Below are positions 9,959 through 20,885 of a stretch of DNA of 64,000 nt, piece after piece. The position numbers and the translations under genes are program-made. Origin of the DNA: Diphasiastrum complanatum. Lineage: Eukaryota > Streptophyta > Lycopodiopsida > Lycopodiales > Lycopodiaceae. The notes under the pieces are model-generated. The model saw nothing but the letters and a program-made list of their open reading frames with translations. It was not told the DNA's origin and searched no databases. How positions within the stretch are numbered: position 1 is the stretch's first letter; each line of letters begins with the position of its first letter. The DNA is taken from assembly GCA_029204225.1 (NCBI GenBank), contig CM055113.1:15405471-15469470 (forward strand), given 5' to 3'.

Positions 9959-10211
9959 GAGATGTTTGAGCTATAGTCTTTCTATTTCCTCTCCTGCGTG
10001 AGAGATGTGCTTTTTCATATAGCGAATTAAGCTTAAGTTTGTGTTTAGTTTTGGTTTTTTCAGTTTGACGGCACTATTCTGTCTGAGTTCCATTTTCTAT
10101 GATGTACTCCTTTTGTCTTATATGCCTTAGGGCATGAAAAAGACGTTAATGAAATTTCTTTCTGTCTTTCTCTCTCTCGCATATACACACACAAACATCT
10201 CTAGAGGAAAG

Positions 10212-11930
10212 AAGATTAGTATTGCATCTTAACGCCAAATTGAAGTGAACTACTATCTTTTTAGATGATAATCTTACTTATACACAAGTTGAAGAAAGAT
10301 AGAAAGCCTTCCAAGAAGCTCGTGAATCAAGAACGATGGCCATTTATAGAGATGGATAAGTCAAATACATTGATTGGGGCCCCCCCCAGGGCACAAGGTG
10401 TCCCCCTCCACATAAGTTGCAGCTTGGAGTTTGGAACAAAAATGGGATTCACTCATCATCTGCAACTGTGGATTTACTAGACTTGATACACAGGGGGGTA
10501 TAATACCATTTACTGAGATGCATGAGAGCCATGAGAGAGGTTTAATCGAGTTTCTTGGATTCAAATGATATTCAGCATATAGGGCAAAGACATGATCAAC
10601 AAGCGGCAGAGGTCTAGGTGGAGTTGCATGCCTATATAGAGAGACTACAATCGATTGAACTCAATAGTCATGATGAACATGCATACTATATTTGGATTCG
10701 TCTCACTAGACAGAGTATTAAATTGAACACATATACCTTTATAGCAGTATGTTACTTTCCTCCTAAAACATCCTCTTTCGTTGATTGTGTTGATTCTCCA
10801 TGTGCTTATCTATCCCCGTATATTCTTCGTTACTCAGAGTGAGGACAAGTAATATTGACTAGCGGCTTTAACGCCCAGATTGCTTCTCGTCATCTGTGTT
10901 TCACATTGCCACCGCCTCACTTTGCCTATAAGCTACTGATGATGAGGGCCATGGTACTACCATGAGTTACCCATTTTTGAGGGCTTAACTTATTTGCCAT
11001 CCTCTGGAGGTTTCATTTGTCACCTTGATAGTGGTGGCCACAAAGTGGTGGATTTCTCTCATGGGGTCACCCACTTTTATCCCTTTCATCTCTAACTTTC
11101 ACATCTCCTCCACCACTTTATCCAACCACTCATGCCTCTCTCTTTGTATTGGTCACATCATACACCCTACCCCACACCCTACTACCACCCTTAACCATGC
11201 ACGGGATACACTTCAATCAAGCCTTTATCCCTCTTTATCAGGAATCTCTCATAGCCCTACCCCATTATTTTCCTCATGACATTTCTTTGGATCCTCAGGC
11301 CACCTTTCTCACTACTGCACTTCATACAATTGCCTCCCTTCTCATCGGCCTTGACCTAAACCCTCTTCACCTAGATCTATTATGCTTCCATGGTACTCCA
11401 CGTAAGGATAGGACATGCAAGATGTGTTCTTTGGGTGAGGTTGAGTTTCAGGAGCACTTCATTTTCAGATGCCCTATTTACTATGAGGTTTGCAGGAGAT
11501 AGTATTGTCTTTTCAAAGACTCACACACATTACACTCTCTTCTCGCCTATGATGATCCTAGATGTGTTTCCCTTATGTTACGTGAGATGTCTTTACTACG
11601 GAGAGATTTGTGCCAACACATTTAGTCTGATCACCAGGGGACACAACCTCGGATTATGGACTCTTTCACTATAAGAAGATCGAGGTCAAACCCAAAGGTC
11701 CACAACGACGAGGATGCAAAATACCCCTACATACTATCATCATAGAAATGAGAGACAGCATACAACACACCATCTTCCTATAGCTAGAGCATCTAGACAT
11801 ACTATGATCGAAGATCATAGGCCAGCCAAAGTTAGAGACAAACACATCCCCAGCCTTCTTTGATGGTAGCAATATCAATCCCTTCTACTAGGATGCCATC
11901 GAGTTCTCACATGGCTTTTCTCAGCCTCCT
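10212..11930 (+). mobile_element. LINE copy E, truncated and internally deleted
   Basis: It starts inside the end of ORF1 (DDNLTYTQVEER at about 10265), continues into the endonuclease (VWNKNGIHSS near 10435, IWIRLTRQSIKLNTYTFIAVCYFPP at 10690-10770), jumps from the endonuclease end to the CCHC knuckle near 11385, and ends in a basic tail. The whole RT is missing. No CT tail is visible at its right end. Confidence 0.65.
10615..11502 (+). pseudogene. LINE E endonuclease fused to the C-terminal knuckle
   Basis: Endonuclease remnants (LTSGFNAQIASR is the GDFNA box with Asp lost; SNFHISSTTLSNHSCLS is the SDH box with Asp changed to Asn) run into RKDRTCKMCSLGEVEFQEHF and IFRCPIYY, an intact CX2CX9HX4C knuckle, in the frame of 11149-11502. 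The RT is deleted between them. Beyond the stop, another frame reads TQPRIMDSFTIRRSRS at about 11650, a weakened version of the PIP-like motif. Confidence 0.6.
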
Positions 11931-13000
11931 TATACATACAACATATGCATCATATGTTCTTGACAGCATTTTGTACTATCTCGGATAAGTTAATTTCCCT
12001 CCACATTAGATTTAGACATTATGTACTTCTAGTTTTTTCACTTGTTATCTGGAAACATTTTGAGTCAGCAGCATTACAAAATGGTGTAGCAATCAACACC
12101 AAGATTACTATGGACTGCCTGCAAATAATAAAAAATAAAGACTTCCATGAACACCCTAATTTACAATGCAGTCTCTTCTGCCAGCACTTGGCTGTTTATG
12201 ACTAGTAGATACTAATCCACTGAAGAGTCTGTTTAGGACAATAACAATGGACATATATACGGTAATCAAGATCCAATCTTCACCAAGTTTGTTATGAGAA
12301 CGTTAGTAACAAACAGACGATTCAGGCTCATGTGGATGCAGTAGTTGAATGTGGCCCAAGTGGCAAATTTTGATCTTCTTCAGCGTCATGTTTGACGATG
12401 GAGCATGCGAATCTTGACATATATCCTTTGTAAGACTGACGGCCGAGGAGCATATTCAGGCTCACACTAGCAGCAGCTGCACCTATCTACACGGATCAAA
12501 ATCAACAAGCATTATCTTGGGCACCTTTTTTGGATGGTGTCGACTACCCATCTGTCAGTGAAGAAGATTATTAGGAATGGTTACCAGAATCTGGCAAGTT
12601 TATGTCATCTTTTAAGAAGTCATCTTCTGTCTAGCATGCTGAATACATTCAATAATTATTCTTGATTGCTTTGTCATCTACGTGTGTATCTTTGTCATTG
12701 GCTGAGCACTGTGGGAACAATATTTATCGAGGACTCTCATGCTTGGCCCTCATATTTGAGACACTGACAATAAAATGCAGCATTCTACTCTATTGATTAA
12801 ACAACGAAGTGAAATTACGATAAAAGCTACTGAAAAACAAGATGCCTGAATACTTATTTTTGGGTTCAAATAAAAACTGTCTAAGAAAAAATAACCTATT
12901 AGCAGAGACACACAATACTCAAAAGGTGCTCACTGCACCTCAACTGAGACGTCAAATGATGAAAAACCGATCAATATTGTCAAAGCTATGGAAAATGGAA
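11931..13000. other. Unassigned sequence, no gene recognised
   Basis: AT-rich sequence with an 86-codon plus-strand ORF (11945-12205) that I do not recognise and with no domain signature. If the exon at 13068-13295 is real, this stretch would lie in or beyond its first intron. No tRNA-like or repeat structure stood out. Confidence 0.4.
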
Positions 13001-13067
13001 GCTCGCTTCAATTCTTACCAACAGTAACTCTCTCTATATACACAAGCAACTTCAAAGCAAAGTTCAC

Positions 13068-13295
13068 CTTGGCAAGTTCAAGGGCAGATGCAACCAGCTC
13101 ACAAAAAGAATTAGCTGAGGAGATTGCGAGCAGACTAGCAAGCGTGCGTCCATTTTGTGTACTGAGTGCCTCAATCACTGAATTCACGTACTCAGCCAAC
13201 TTCCGACTTGCTTCTGCGGCACCAAAAAACAGCGAGCCAGCAGCATTGCCCCGCCAAGGAGCAGATGATACGCTATCCCTCCGATCCAAAGCCAT
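13068..13295 (-). CDS. Possible first exon of a THP1/EER5 (PCID2-like) host gene
   Basis: On the minus strand an ATG at 13295 opens a 76-codon reading ending at a donor-like AAG|GTGAAC at 13068/13067. The segment EASRKLAEYVNSVIEALS followed by LASLLAISSANS resembles my recollection of the N-terminus of plant THP1/EER5 (TREX-2 mRNA-export subunit): E-A-x-R, Y-x-N, A-x-S-x-Q, SLL-x-x-SS and a closing AL. The codons are unbroken, unlike the transposon ORFs around it. A GA-rich leader precedes the ATG. I could not find later exons, so this may be a truncated copy or a gene with a very long intron. An alternative upstream in-frame ATG lies at 13331. Confidence 0.35.
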
Positions 13296-13322
13296 CTCTC
13301 TCTCTCTCTCCTCTCTCTCTCG
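13296..13322 (-). promoter_or_regulatory. CT/GA-rich leader of the possible exon
   Basis: A GA repeat on the minus strand lies directly upstream of the ATG at 13295, a common feature of plant 5' UTRs. Confidence 0.4.
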
Positions 13323-13441
13323 CGCCCACATGATTAATTGTTTTCCCTTGGTTCCTCTGTTTGGATCACACCTAATCCTCCTCTGATCCTTGCCCTTACT
13401 CCGACCCCTACACCTACCCTAATTTCGTCTAGGGGTTGAGT

Positions 13442-13489
13442 TCCATTGGTCGTTACAAATTTTGCCCTCCATTGGTCGTTACAAATTCA
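13442..13489 (-). promoter_or_regulatory. Duplicated CCAAT-containing promoter-like block
   Basis: CCATTGGTCGTTACAAATT occurs twice, 26-27 bp apart. On the minus strand each copy gives a CCAAT box about 150-180 bp upstream of the ATG at 13295, a plausible distance for a promoter element of that gene. Confidence 0.35.
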
Positions 13490-13581
13490 TATTCTTCTTA
13501 TTGAGCCTATGAACATGAGCCCAAAGCATTCATATCTACGCCTTATAGACAAACAACTTTACTATGACTCATTTGATCTCT

Positions 13582-13588
13582 TCTCTCT

Positions 13589-13628
<40 letters not shown>
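13582..13628 (+). repeat. (CT)n microsatellite
   Basis: An interrupted CT tract followed by CCATGCTTAT, the same ten bases that follow the long CT tract ending at 51717. Confidence 0.85.
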
Positions 13629-13632
<4 letters not shown>

Positions 13633-13639
13633 CTTATGT

Positions 13640-15320
13640 GGATTGCAGGACAATGTACTCTTGCACCACAGAACAAACGTTCAAAAATAAATTCAAATAT
13701 CGTTTTTAGGACTGGCAAGAAAGTGGAACCAGGTCATCACCATTGCTGAAAATCATAAGGGTATGGACTTTCTTCTCAAGCTGCAATTGAGTGGTGTCTT
13801 TTGCTGAGGGTTCGTTGCCCCAAGGACAAACTTAACTGTTGGAGTTAGAGTGGGATTTTGAAACCAGAGTGAGCAAGTTAGGTTCAAATTTCTACACAGA
13901 TCTACAGTTGTCTTTTTTGAAATCTTTGGGCTTCCCAAACAATCATTTTGAGTAGGTATTAGTGCGCAATTACGGACTCCAGCCTGAAAACAAGTTACAT
14001 GTGATAGAAACCCAAATCAATCAAAACAATTAAAGACAAATGGAGAGATTGACACAAAATTGCTTCTAAAATCAAGATTGGTGTTTCATGTTGATTATGG
14101 CCAAATATGCCTCTATATATACATTTCTTGGAGCTCAAGGTATTGATCATACATCAGATCTCACACGTGTGAGGATGCTTTGTCATATGATGAATCATGA
14201 TGCAAAATTGACACTTGGATCAAACTTTCTATTTTGAGCACTTTTGGTCCATTTTCCTACTATATGGAGAACTACTAAGAAATCTTCTAGAAGTCAAAAC
14301 TCGCCTACTTCAGCTTATTCCACACGTGTGAGCAGACCTCTGCACATGGGATGTGACACCTAATCTAATGATGTGGCTCATGCAATCAATAGATTGATGT
14401 CATGTGTCATATGACTAGAAAACTAGATTTTGGCCTTTTTAGCCACTAGAACTTTAATTAAATCATATGTACAAACTATATGTGTGGTGGCCTAGTCGTT
14501 ATAGATTTCCACAAAATCGATGGATTACGTAGTATAAAAGGTTTGATCGTTCCCCAAGAGAGAGAATAATCTCATCTTTTCCATGGTAACTGTATGTATG
14601 ATGGTAAACGGACTAGAATATATAAAATTCATAATGAATACTACAGCGACATAACTGGTTATCCAAAGATGTTTTGGTAAATTGGCATCTAGGAACACCA
14701 ATGATGAAACGATTTGGTCAAGGTCTGCAGTTGTAAAAATTACTTTGTCTTTCAGGCTCTTCAGACATCAGGTAAACAGTCTGATCAGAAATCAACTAGC
14801 AAATAGATTCATCAAGCGGAATTACATTGGCTAAAAATTCTTCTTAATCAAACACAGAGAATTAGTTTTTATCGCAGGAAGCAAATAGAACAGAGCATCA
14901 AACAATCTCATTATCTGAACACATAGCTCATTCGGAATTGAAAGTAGTTTTGCTAAAAATTATGCTTAACAGCTTCGGCTAATTCCTTGCACACATTAGT
15001 CAGAATTGTCACTTGCTGGTGTCGCCTAAGAATCCATGTTAGAGTAACTGAAATTCAGTAAAACGTAAGAAATGTGTGTGACGCAAACAGAGCAGTATCA
15101 CAATCAATTACATATCATACATAGCGTGTTCGCTCAAATGATAAGAAGTAATTCTGTGAAAGATAACAAAGGGAAAGAATGCTCAAGCTATAGGAACTTG
15201 CTCTTCACTCTCTATTGATACTCAGCTCTACGTAGAAATGTGTCAGTACAATGGCACATAGTGTTGTCCTTATAGGAATGTTCTTCAGCCTCAACGTCGT
15301 TTACGAACCGTCAAAATGTC
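13640..15320. other. Non-coding, copia-LTR-like sequence
   Basis: No convincing ORF. Two copies of the CACACGTGTG palindrome (14160-14173 as CTCACACGTGTGAG, and 14321-14330) resemble those in the copia LTRs and leaders further right, so part of 14000-14640 may be a decayed copia LTR. No matching termini were found. Confidence 0.35.
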
Positions 15321-15327
15321 GGTTCTG

Positions 15328-15506
15328 AACTGCTACTGCGTCTCTTATAGAATGTCGCAACTTCTGCTCTAAATATGAATTTACAAGGTGCAAATAGGCC
15401 TTTACATGAATTTATGCACTATAGCACATTTACATATATAGAAATTGAAAAAAATTTACAATATATGACAAAACTTGGATAATGTGAGATTATGCGACTC
15501 CACATA
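15328..15506 (-). repeat. About 180-bp segment shared with 38605-38785
   Basis: Over about 180 bp this matches 38605-38785 with only scattered changes. At the second site it lies at the start of a minus-strand gypsy protease region, so it ties the ORF upstream of it (15639-17059) to that gypsy family. One frame reads SYLEQKLRHSIRDAVAVQNR here and KLRRSIRDAIAVQNRN there. Confidence 0.65.
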
Positions 15507-15638
15507 TCTCCTTCCTCAACTGTGCAGCGGCTCGCAAACAATTGATTTACATCCTTCTCTGTCGCTTTCGGCTGGCTGGCTTGCTGCGAAAAATGGCCTT
15601 GGCTTGAGCTTCGTTCTCTTCATTTACTTGCTCCAATG

Positions 15639-17059
15639 TCATTCCTTTGTTGCCAGAAAATAATTGTTCTTCTGATTATAGTCTTCTTGAAATGACAAGT
15701 TCGAATAACCCCCCATTCCTTGATTGCCCATTGGTGCGAGAGGGTTATCAATTAATGTATTATTAACAAGATGCGTGTACCAACTATCCTCAGTCAGGAT
15801 TTCAGACATCGCGGCAGAATGGACAGTTAGTGAAAGGGCAGCATATGTATATTCGAGAAATTTTGCTTTAATGTACAGTTGTTGAACAGACAGAAGGGCA
15901 TACGAAATAAGAGAAGCAATATCTACATGGCTATAAGTGTAATATGGTCTAGTTATTGGATTAGTGGAGCGAAGTATATTATTTGTTTTTACTTCCTCCA
16001 AATAACGAGAATAGTTAGCTTCTCAATCTGTGTAGATTTCCCACAGATCAGGGAATAGTAACTGATGAGTAACTCGGGAAGAAACTAATTTAGAGTTAGA
16101 AACAATTTCCTTCACATCAGAAATGTTAATTGATTCTAACTTATTCAAATACTCATCCAGAGCTGGAAAATATTATTTTCAAATGTTCTTAGATATTCTA
16201 AAATGTATATATACAAGGATCCTGCGACCACATGGACATAGTTAGTTTGCACATTGAACTTATTCTGAACAATGGCAATGGCAAGGAGTCCTTTTTGATG
16301 CACAGTTAGTTTGGCCCAAAGAGTATTTATGTTAGAAAAAGTCCAAGGGTTTTCCCATTGTTCTTTTGTGTAACCAAAAAGTTTAAATAAAAAAAGGTAA
16401 TCTATTCTCCATTGGAGTTTTGGACTACAAAAGGGTGGAAGAAAGAATGTTAGTTCCTGATGAAATGTTTGAAATTCTGACCTTAGTAGTGAGTACACTA
16501 TCTTGTTCTTCTTTACAACCGCTCCACTTTGTGACGCTTGAGCTTGATATGGAATAATGCTTAATGCCTCAGGTTGGTCTTCATCAGTTTGTACCTTCGC
16601 AGCCTCCTTGGATTCGGTCTGTGTCTCCTGATCCTTCTGGACTTGCCTGCCGATAGTATCCATTTGGATGGCCTTTTTTGACATAACCTGAGCTGGCTCA
16701 TCTGTCTGCGTCTCCTGATCCTGGCATTGTGCTGATTCTTCCACGTCAGAAATCTGCATTTGGCCCGATTGAAATTTGGCCTCTTCCAACTCTTCCTTCA
16801 ATTTTTCATAAGCAATCATCTGCGGCTGCAGATATTGCAGCTGGAAAGTTTGGATCATCTTCTCCTGAATTCCCTTCCATGCTACTGGGTCAATTCTATA
16901 CCTGCCATGAGATATGCAGGCACCTAATGTGACTTCAGCGCTGATTCGCCATAGTACCGCCTCTTCGGCCTGTCTCTTGTATATTTGATTGCCTCTTTTT
17001 AACATTTCTGCAGAATTTTGGAAATATCTTTCCATAGCAAGGAGATGGAAAAGGAGCAT
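15639..17059 (-). pseudogene. Unrecognised gag-like ORF with QT-rich motif array
   Basis: A 304-codon frame (17059-16145) and a 120-codon frame (16001-15639) join through one frameshift near 16165 and one stop near 16032, giving about 470 residues. The N-terminal part is helical (VLWRISAEVTLGACISHGRY; YEKLKEELEEAKFQ looks coiled-coil). A linker then holds ETQTDE, KAIQMD, ETQTES and KVQTDE, spaced 14, 15 and 10 residues, like dynein LC8-binding sites. The C-terminal two-thirds is hydrophobic/aromatic with no zinc knuckle or catalytic motif. By position it could be the gag of the gypsy family at 34.6-38.7 kb, through the shared 15328-15506 segment. I do not recognise the protein. Confidence 0.45.
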
Positions 17060-17369
17060 ACAACTATCTTGGTCGATCTATTGAGAGGATATGTCTGAAT
17101 ACCATTGGGCACCTTGCTCAAAATGCATCCAACCCTCTGGGAAGGATTGAAAACATACATGGATGGACCAAGCAATGGCAGAACCGAGGCGCACCCCACC
17201 AACCTGGTGCCGGATGAAAGAGCTAAAGGATCACAACATGTCCACCAAGTAGGAGTAGGATGGAAAAATGATGCAAAACACGTAACAATTCCAATTACGC
17301 ATCTAAGGTTTCCGTGAGAGTCAGCGATAGTTGATGGAGGATCGTGAGTGAACATCATCTCCTCCAAGC

Positions 17370-17640
17370 TATACCACGCATGGGGAGCTCACATTATGAG
17401 TGCCCCTTTTACGATCCGACTAGTTGATCAGTCAAGTGTGAAACCAGTAGGCATAGCCAAGAAAGTACATACCAAGGTAGCATGAATCCGATTCATGCTA
17501 GATTTTGTAGTCTTGGACTTGCCCGAATCTCCGCAATCCTATAGTGTCCTATTGGGAAGACCTTGGCTGAGAACATCACAAGCGCTTCACGAATGGAGAC
17601 AAAATCGTATCGTCAATCCCGATACATAGATTATGAAATC
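17370..17640 (+). pseudogene. Gypsy aspartic-protease fragment, C-terminal half
   Basis: One plus-strand frame reads IRLVDQSSVKPVGIAKKVHT, then DFVVLDLPESPQSYSVLLGR and PWLRTSQALHEWRQNRI. This is the flap-to-C-terminal part of a plant gypsy protease, ending with the LGRPWL signature. One stop lies near 17487. The DSG active-site half would be upstream but is not recognisable. The orientation is opposite to the gypsy pol at 18.9-22.3 kb. Confidence 0.55.
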
Positions 17641-18239
17641 AACTTACCAATGAGCCATGGTTGCCAGCTCTGCGACAACCAACCATTCTGATGAGGAATC
17701 AGATGACGAGACGTCGTTGGAGGAGAATTGTCAAAAAAAAAAACATGATGATTCACAAAACTGATGTAGTAAACCGGACTGAAGACTTATCCACAGTGGT
17801 TTGTTTGCAATTTGATGTCACATGTATTGAATGATCGCCAAGGCAAAGGTTTGCCACAAACACCTTCTCCGATGAAGAAGATACCTCGCTAAAGAGATGC
17901 ATTGAACAAACAAAAAAACCTTGTGAAGGCCATCAGGATTACATATCTCTCTTTATGATCAGCCTAGAGGCTATATACCCCATGAACCATTGAAAAATGT
18001 TTACTAAAAATGGTAGTTTTATCAAAAATCTAGCCTAACTTGTAGCTGGGCTAGAATTTTTCTAGACAGACTCGACGATGCATGCATCTGCAATAGAGGA
18101 CAATATTGATAGGGGCAAGGACTGCCAAAAATAAGCCATTCAAGGCTTCTTGAGGATATTTTACAAAGGAAAAAGGGTGGAGTTGGTCAGGGGATTTGTA
18201 CATCAGGTAAGGGGCATTTGTGCAAGGTGGGACATTTGT

Positions 18240-18950
18240 ACATAGGTTTGATGGCACAATGACTAACCTTCCTAACTTGATCTAATCAGATTTTCATCTA
18301 GCTTAGTACTTGCACTATTTTATTTTAGTCTAGATCTACTACTAGGCTATAGTATGGGGTCTCTAACCTAATCTGATCAGATTTAACTTAACTATTTTGA
18401 TTTGATTGCACTCTAAGCCTAATCTATGACTAATCAGCGTTATCCTAATGCACTACTACTGGAATTCTACTCTTGGATCTAAGACTATCAGAAATTAATC
18501 TAATCTAGATAAGCTAAGTTATGGGCCACGGGTCGACTATTCTAGAATTAAACTAGCCCTAAGTTTATCCTAGCTGATCTAATTGATCTAACTATTCTAA
18601 GATCTAAACTACCTAGTTTAAGCTAGTCTAGCTAGTAGGGTCTGGGTCATCTAATCTAGCGCTATCGATCTATTCTAAATTGACTCCATCTACCTTAGGC
18701 CTAACTAACTATTTGATCTATCCTACGACTAATCTATCAAATGACTAATTCTAACAAAGCTGATCTAAGCTAGCCTAAGTATCATATCCTAACAATCATC
18801 TATTCTAAATCTAACTGAGAGCTGATTTTTAACTACCTTGTCCTACACTACCACCAACGATTGACTACCCTAGACTACCATAACTCCTAATCTTCAATTA
18901 TTGAGCATTCCTAGTCAAAAGATGAACTAAACTACACCTACTTAATATGT
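18240..18950. repeat. CTA/GATCTA-rich cryptic low-complexity block
   Basis: About 700 bp built mostly from CTAA, TCTA, CTAG and GATC words (for example TGATCTAATTGATCTAACTA) with no fixed period and no ORF. Its texture is unlike the sequence on either side. Confidence 0.6.
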
Positions 18951-18989
18951 CTAATGTGGTGCGGATGATTCATCACAAGAAGAGTCGGT

Positions 18990-20045
18990 GAGAATGACTG
19001 CGCCATTAGGTCGAATCTCTACTACCTTGTATGATCCTTCTTCCATAAACTTGAGCTTACCTTTGTGTGCCTTGGCGTTGTACAATAGATCTAATTCCCC
19101 CTTGACGAGATCCTTGGTCTTAATATTTCGATCGTGCCAAGCTTTCCTTCGCTATTCTTTTACAGGTAGAGCGTGAAGCACTAGGAAGCGAGTTTTGTGG
19201 AGTTGGAGAAGATTTTGAACTCTCCTCTTGGTAGATTCCCTTGTATTTAAATGTTCTATAATGGCGAATCTCAGACTCGGAACAACAAATTCAACAAGCA
19301 TTATGGCTTTATGTCCATACACCATTTGAAATGGAGTTTTTCCAGTAAAAGTGGTCTGGAATGCCCATAAATTTGCATGAAGTTTGTGTTTCCAATCGAA
19401 GCATGATGCTTCTACCATCTTCGTGATAATACCACATAGAATCTTGTTCGATGATTATGCTTGTCCATTGCATCATGGGTAGTAGGGGGTAGTCTTCCTA
19501 TGGACAACCAGATATGAGGACAACAAGTGAGTGATGGTTTCGTTTAGAAAATGCGTTCCGCGATCACTCACAAGTTCCAATGGGCATCCAAAACAAACTA
19601 AGATATCTTCATACAGGAACTTAGTAGTGGAGTTGGCGTCAACCTTTCTCACTGCCTTGGCTTCAATCCATTTGGTCAGGTATAGTCAGTGGCTACAATA
19701 TTATAACGAGCTAGGGAGCCACATGTAGCCGGACGAATAGGGCCAACATAATCTATGCCCCATTTTTCAAATGACATCTCAGTCAAGATAGGTCGTAACG
19801 TCATTCTATCCTTTTTCTGGGTTCAGTTGGAACCGTTGGCACATGTCACACCTTTTGACCTGGTAATGAATATATTTGAACATAGTGGGCCACCTAGGCC
19901 ATGTTGCAATGCTTTTTGGTTGGTAGCTTTGGCAGCGAAATGCCCTCCGCCTATTCCTTCATGTGCGACACTTATTACTTGGGGCACTTCGTGCATAAGG
20001 ACACATCAACACATAATTCCATCATTGTATATGCGATAAGTTGTC
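18990..20045 (-). pseudogene. Gypsy integrase
   Basis: The HHCC region is visible near 19960-19830 (AHEGIGGGHFAAKAT, then CDMCQRFQ after a frameshift). The core carries FGCPLELVSDRGTHFLN (second catalytic Asp) at about 19600-19550. At 19441-19480 the segment PYYP-stop-CNGQA-stop-SSNK has a stop codon where the catalytic Glu belongs. The downstream frame (19418-19152) reads WAFQTTFTGKTPFQMVYGHK. Confidence 0.7.
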
Positions 20046-20255
20046 CAACTATCAACATATAGGGAGCAAATATGATAATCAACTTGTGTCATTATATCTT
20101 GTTAATCTCTAGGGTAGGACATCCTGACATAATATATTCAACGATGTCAACAGCCCGCTTAGGGACGACGTCAACGTGGAACAGAATGGTGTCAGGGAGT
20201 TCATCATCAACCCCTCTACTCTCAAGAACATTACGAACATGTGAGAGGTGATCAG

Positions 20256-20885
20256 TCAGATAGTGTTGCTTACCTTGCGAACGACTATTTTAAAGTCGAA
20301 CTCTTGGAGAAGCAGCAACCACCTAGTGATTCTTTCAGTCGTGCATGGTCTATTTACCAGATACAGTAGGGCTTGGTGATCCACGAAAAAAACAAAAGGA
20401 TTGGCTAGGAGGTAATGATGGAGTTTCTTCACACTATATACCATGGCTAGCACTTCTCGTTGAGTGATCATATAGTTCATCTCTGTAGGAATCAACTGCC
20501 TATTGGTGAAGTAGATCGGATAATCCTTCTTATACTCCCCAAGATGTGTTAGAACACTCCCTATGGCATATTTAGAAACGTCTATATGGACATGGAATTC
20601 TACAGTCCAGATAGGGGGTCGTAGGATTGGTGCAGTTACTAAGGCTTTCTTGAGTTTATGAAATGTCTTAGTGGCCTCAACTGTCCATTCGAGTTGGATG
20701 GTCATTCGGTATATCAAACGAGCCAGCTTGGCAAAGTTCAAGACAAACCTCCCATAATAATTGCAATGCTCCATAAAGATATATACCTCACGTACAGTCC
20801 CAGGTTCAAGCAAAGCGAGTATAATATGGATTTTGTCGACATCGATGGCAATACCATGCCTCCAAATGATGTGGCCTACTAGCAC
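20256..20885 (-). pseudogene. Gypsy RT end and RNase H
   Basis: A 209-codon open frame. Its N-terminus is the end of the RT (LVGHIIWRHGIAIDVDKI). RNase H follows with FHVHIDVSKYAIGSVL (first Asp), QREVLAMVYSVKKLHHYL (Glu) and FVFFVDHQALLYL (Asp). The RT side is more decayed than this segment. RNase H removes the RNA strand during reverse transcription. Confidence 0.75.

Larger units (their letters stand above)
8372..10178 (+). mobile_element. LINE copy D, ORF1-only
   Basis: The element begins after a CT tail and carries the C-rich 5' region and an ORF1 (9013-9958). It then goes straight to a family-type 3' end: a hairpin at 10114-10145 (outer GTCTT/AAGAC, inner ATGCC/GGCAT) and a short CT-rich tail to 10178. 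No endonuclease or RT lies between, so this copy depends on another copy's ORF2. It is either a single internal deletion or a half-LINE lineage like mammalian HAL1. Confidence 0.65.

Noticed and set aside
15639-17059. Envelope-like gene of a retrotransposon
   Set aside because: No signal peptide, transmembrane anchor or furin-type site is visible; the position fits a gag-like protein better.
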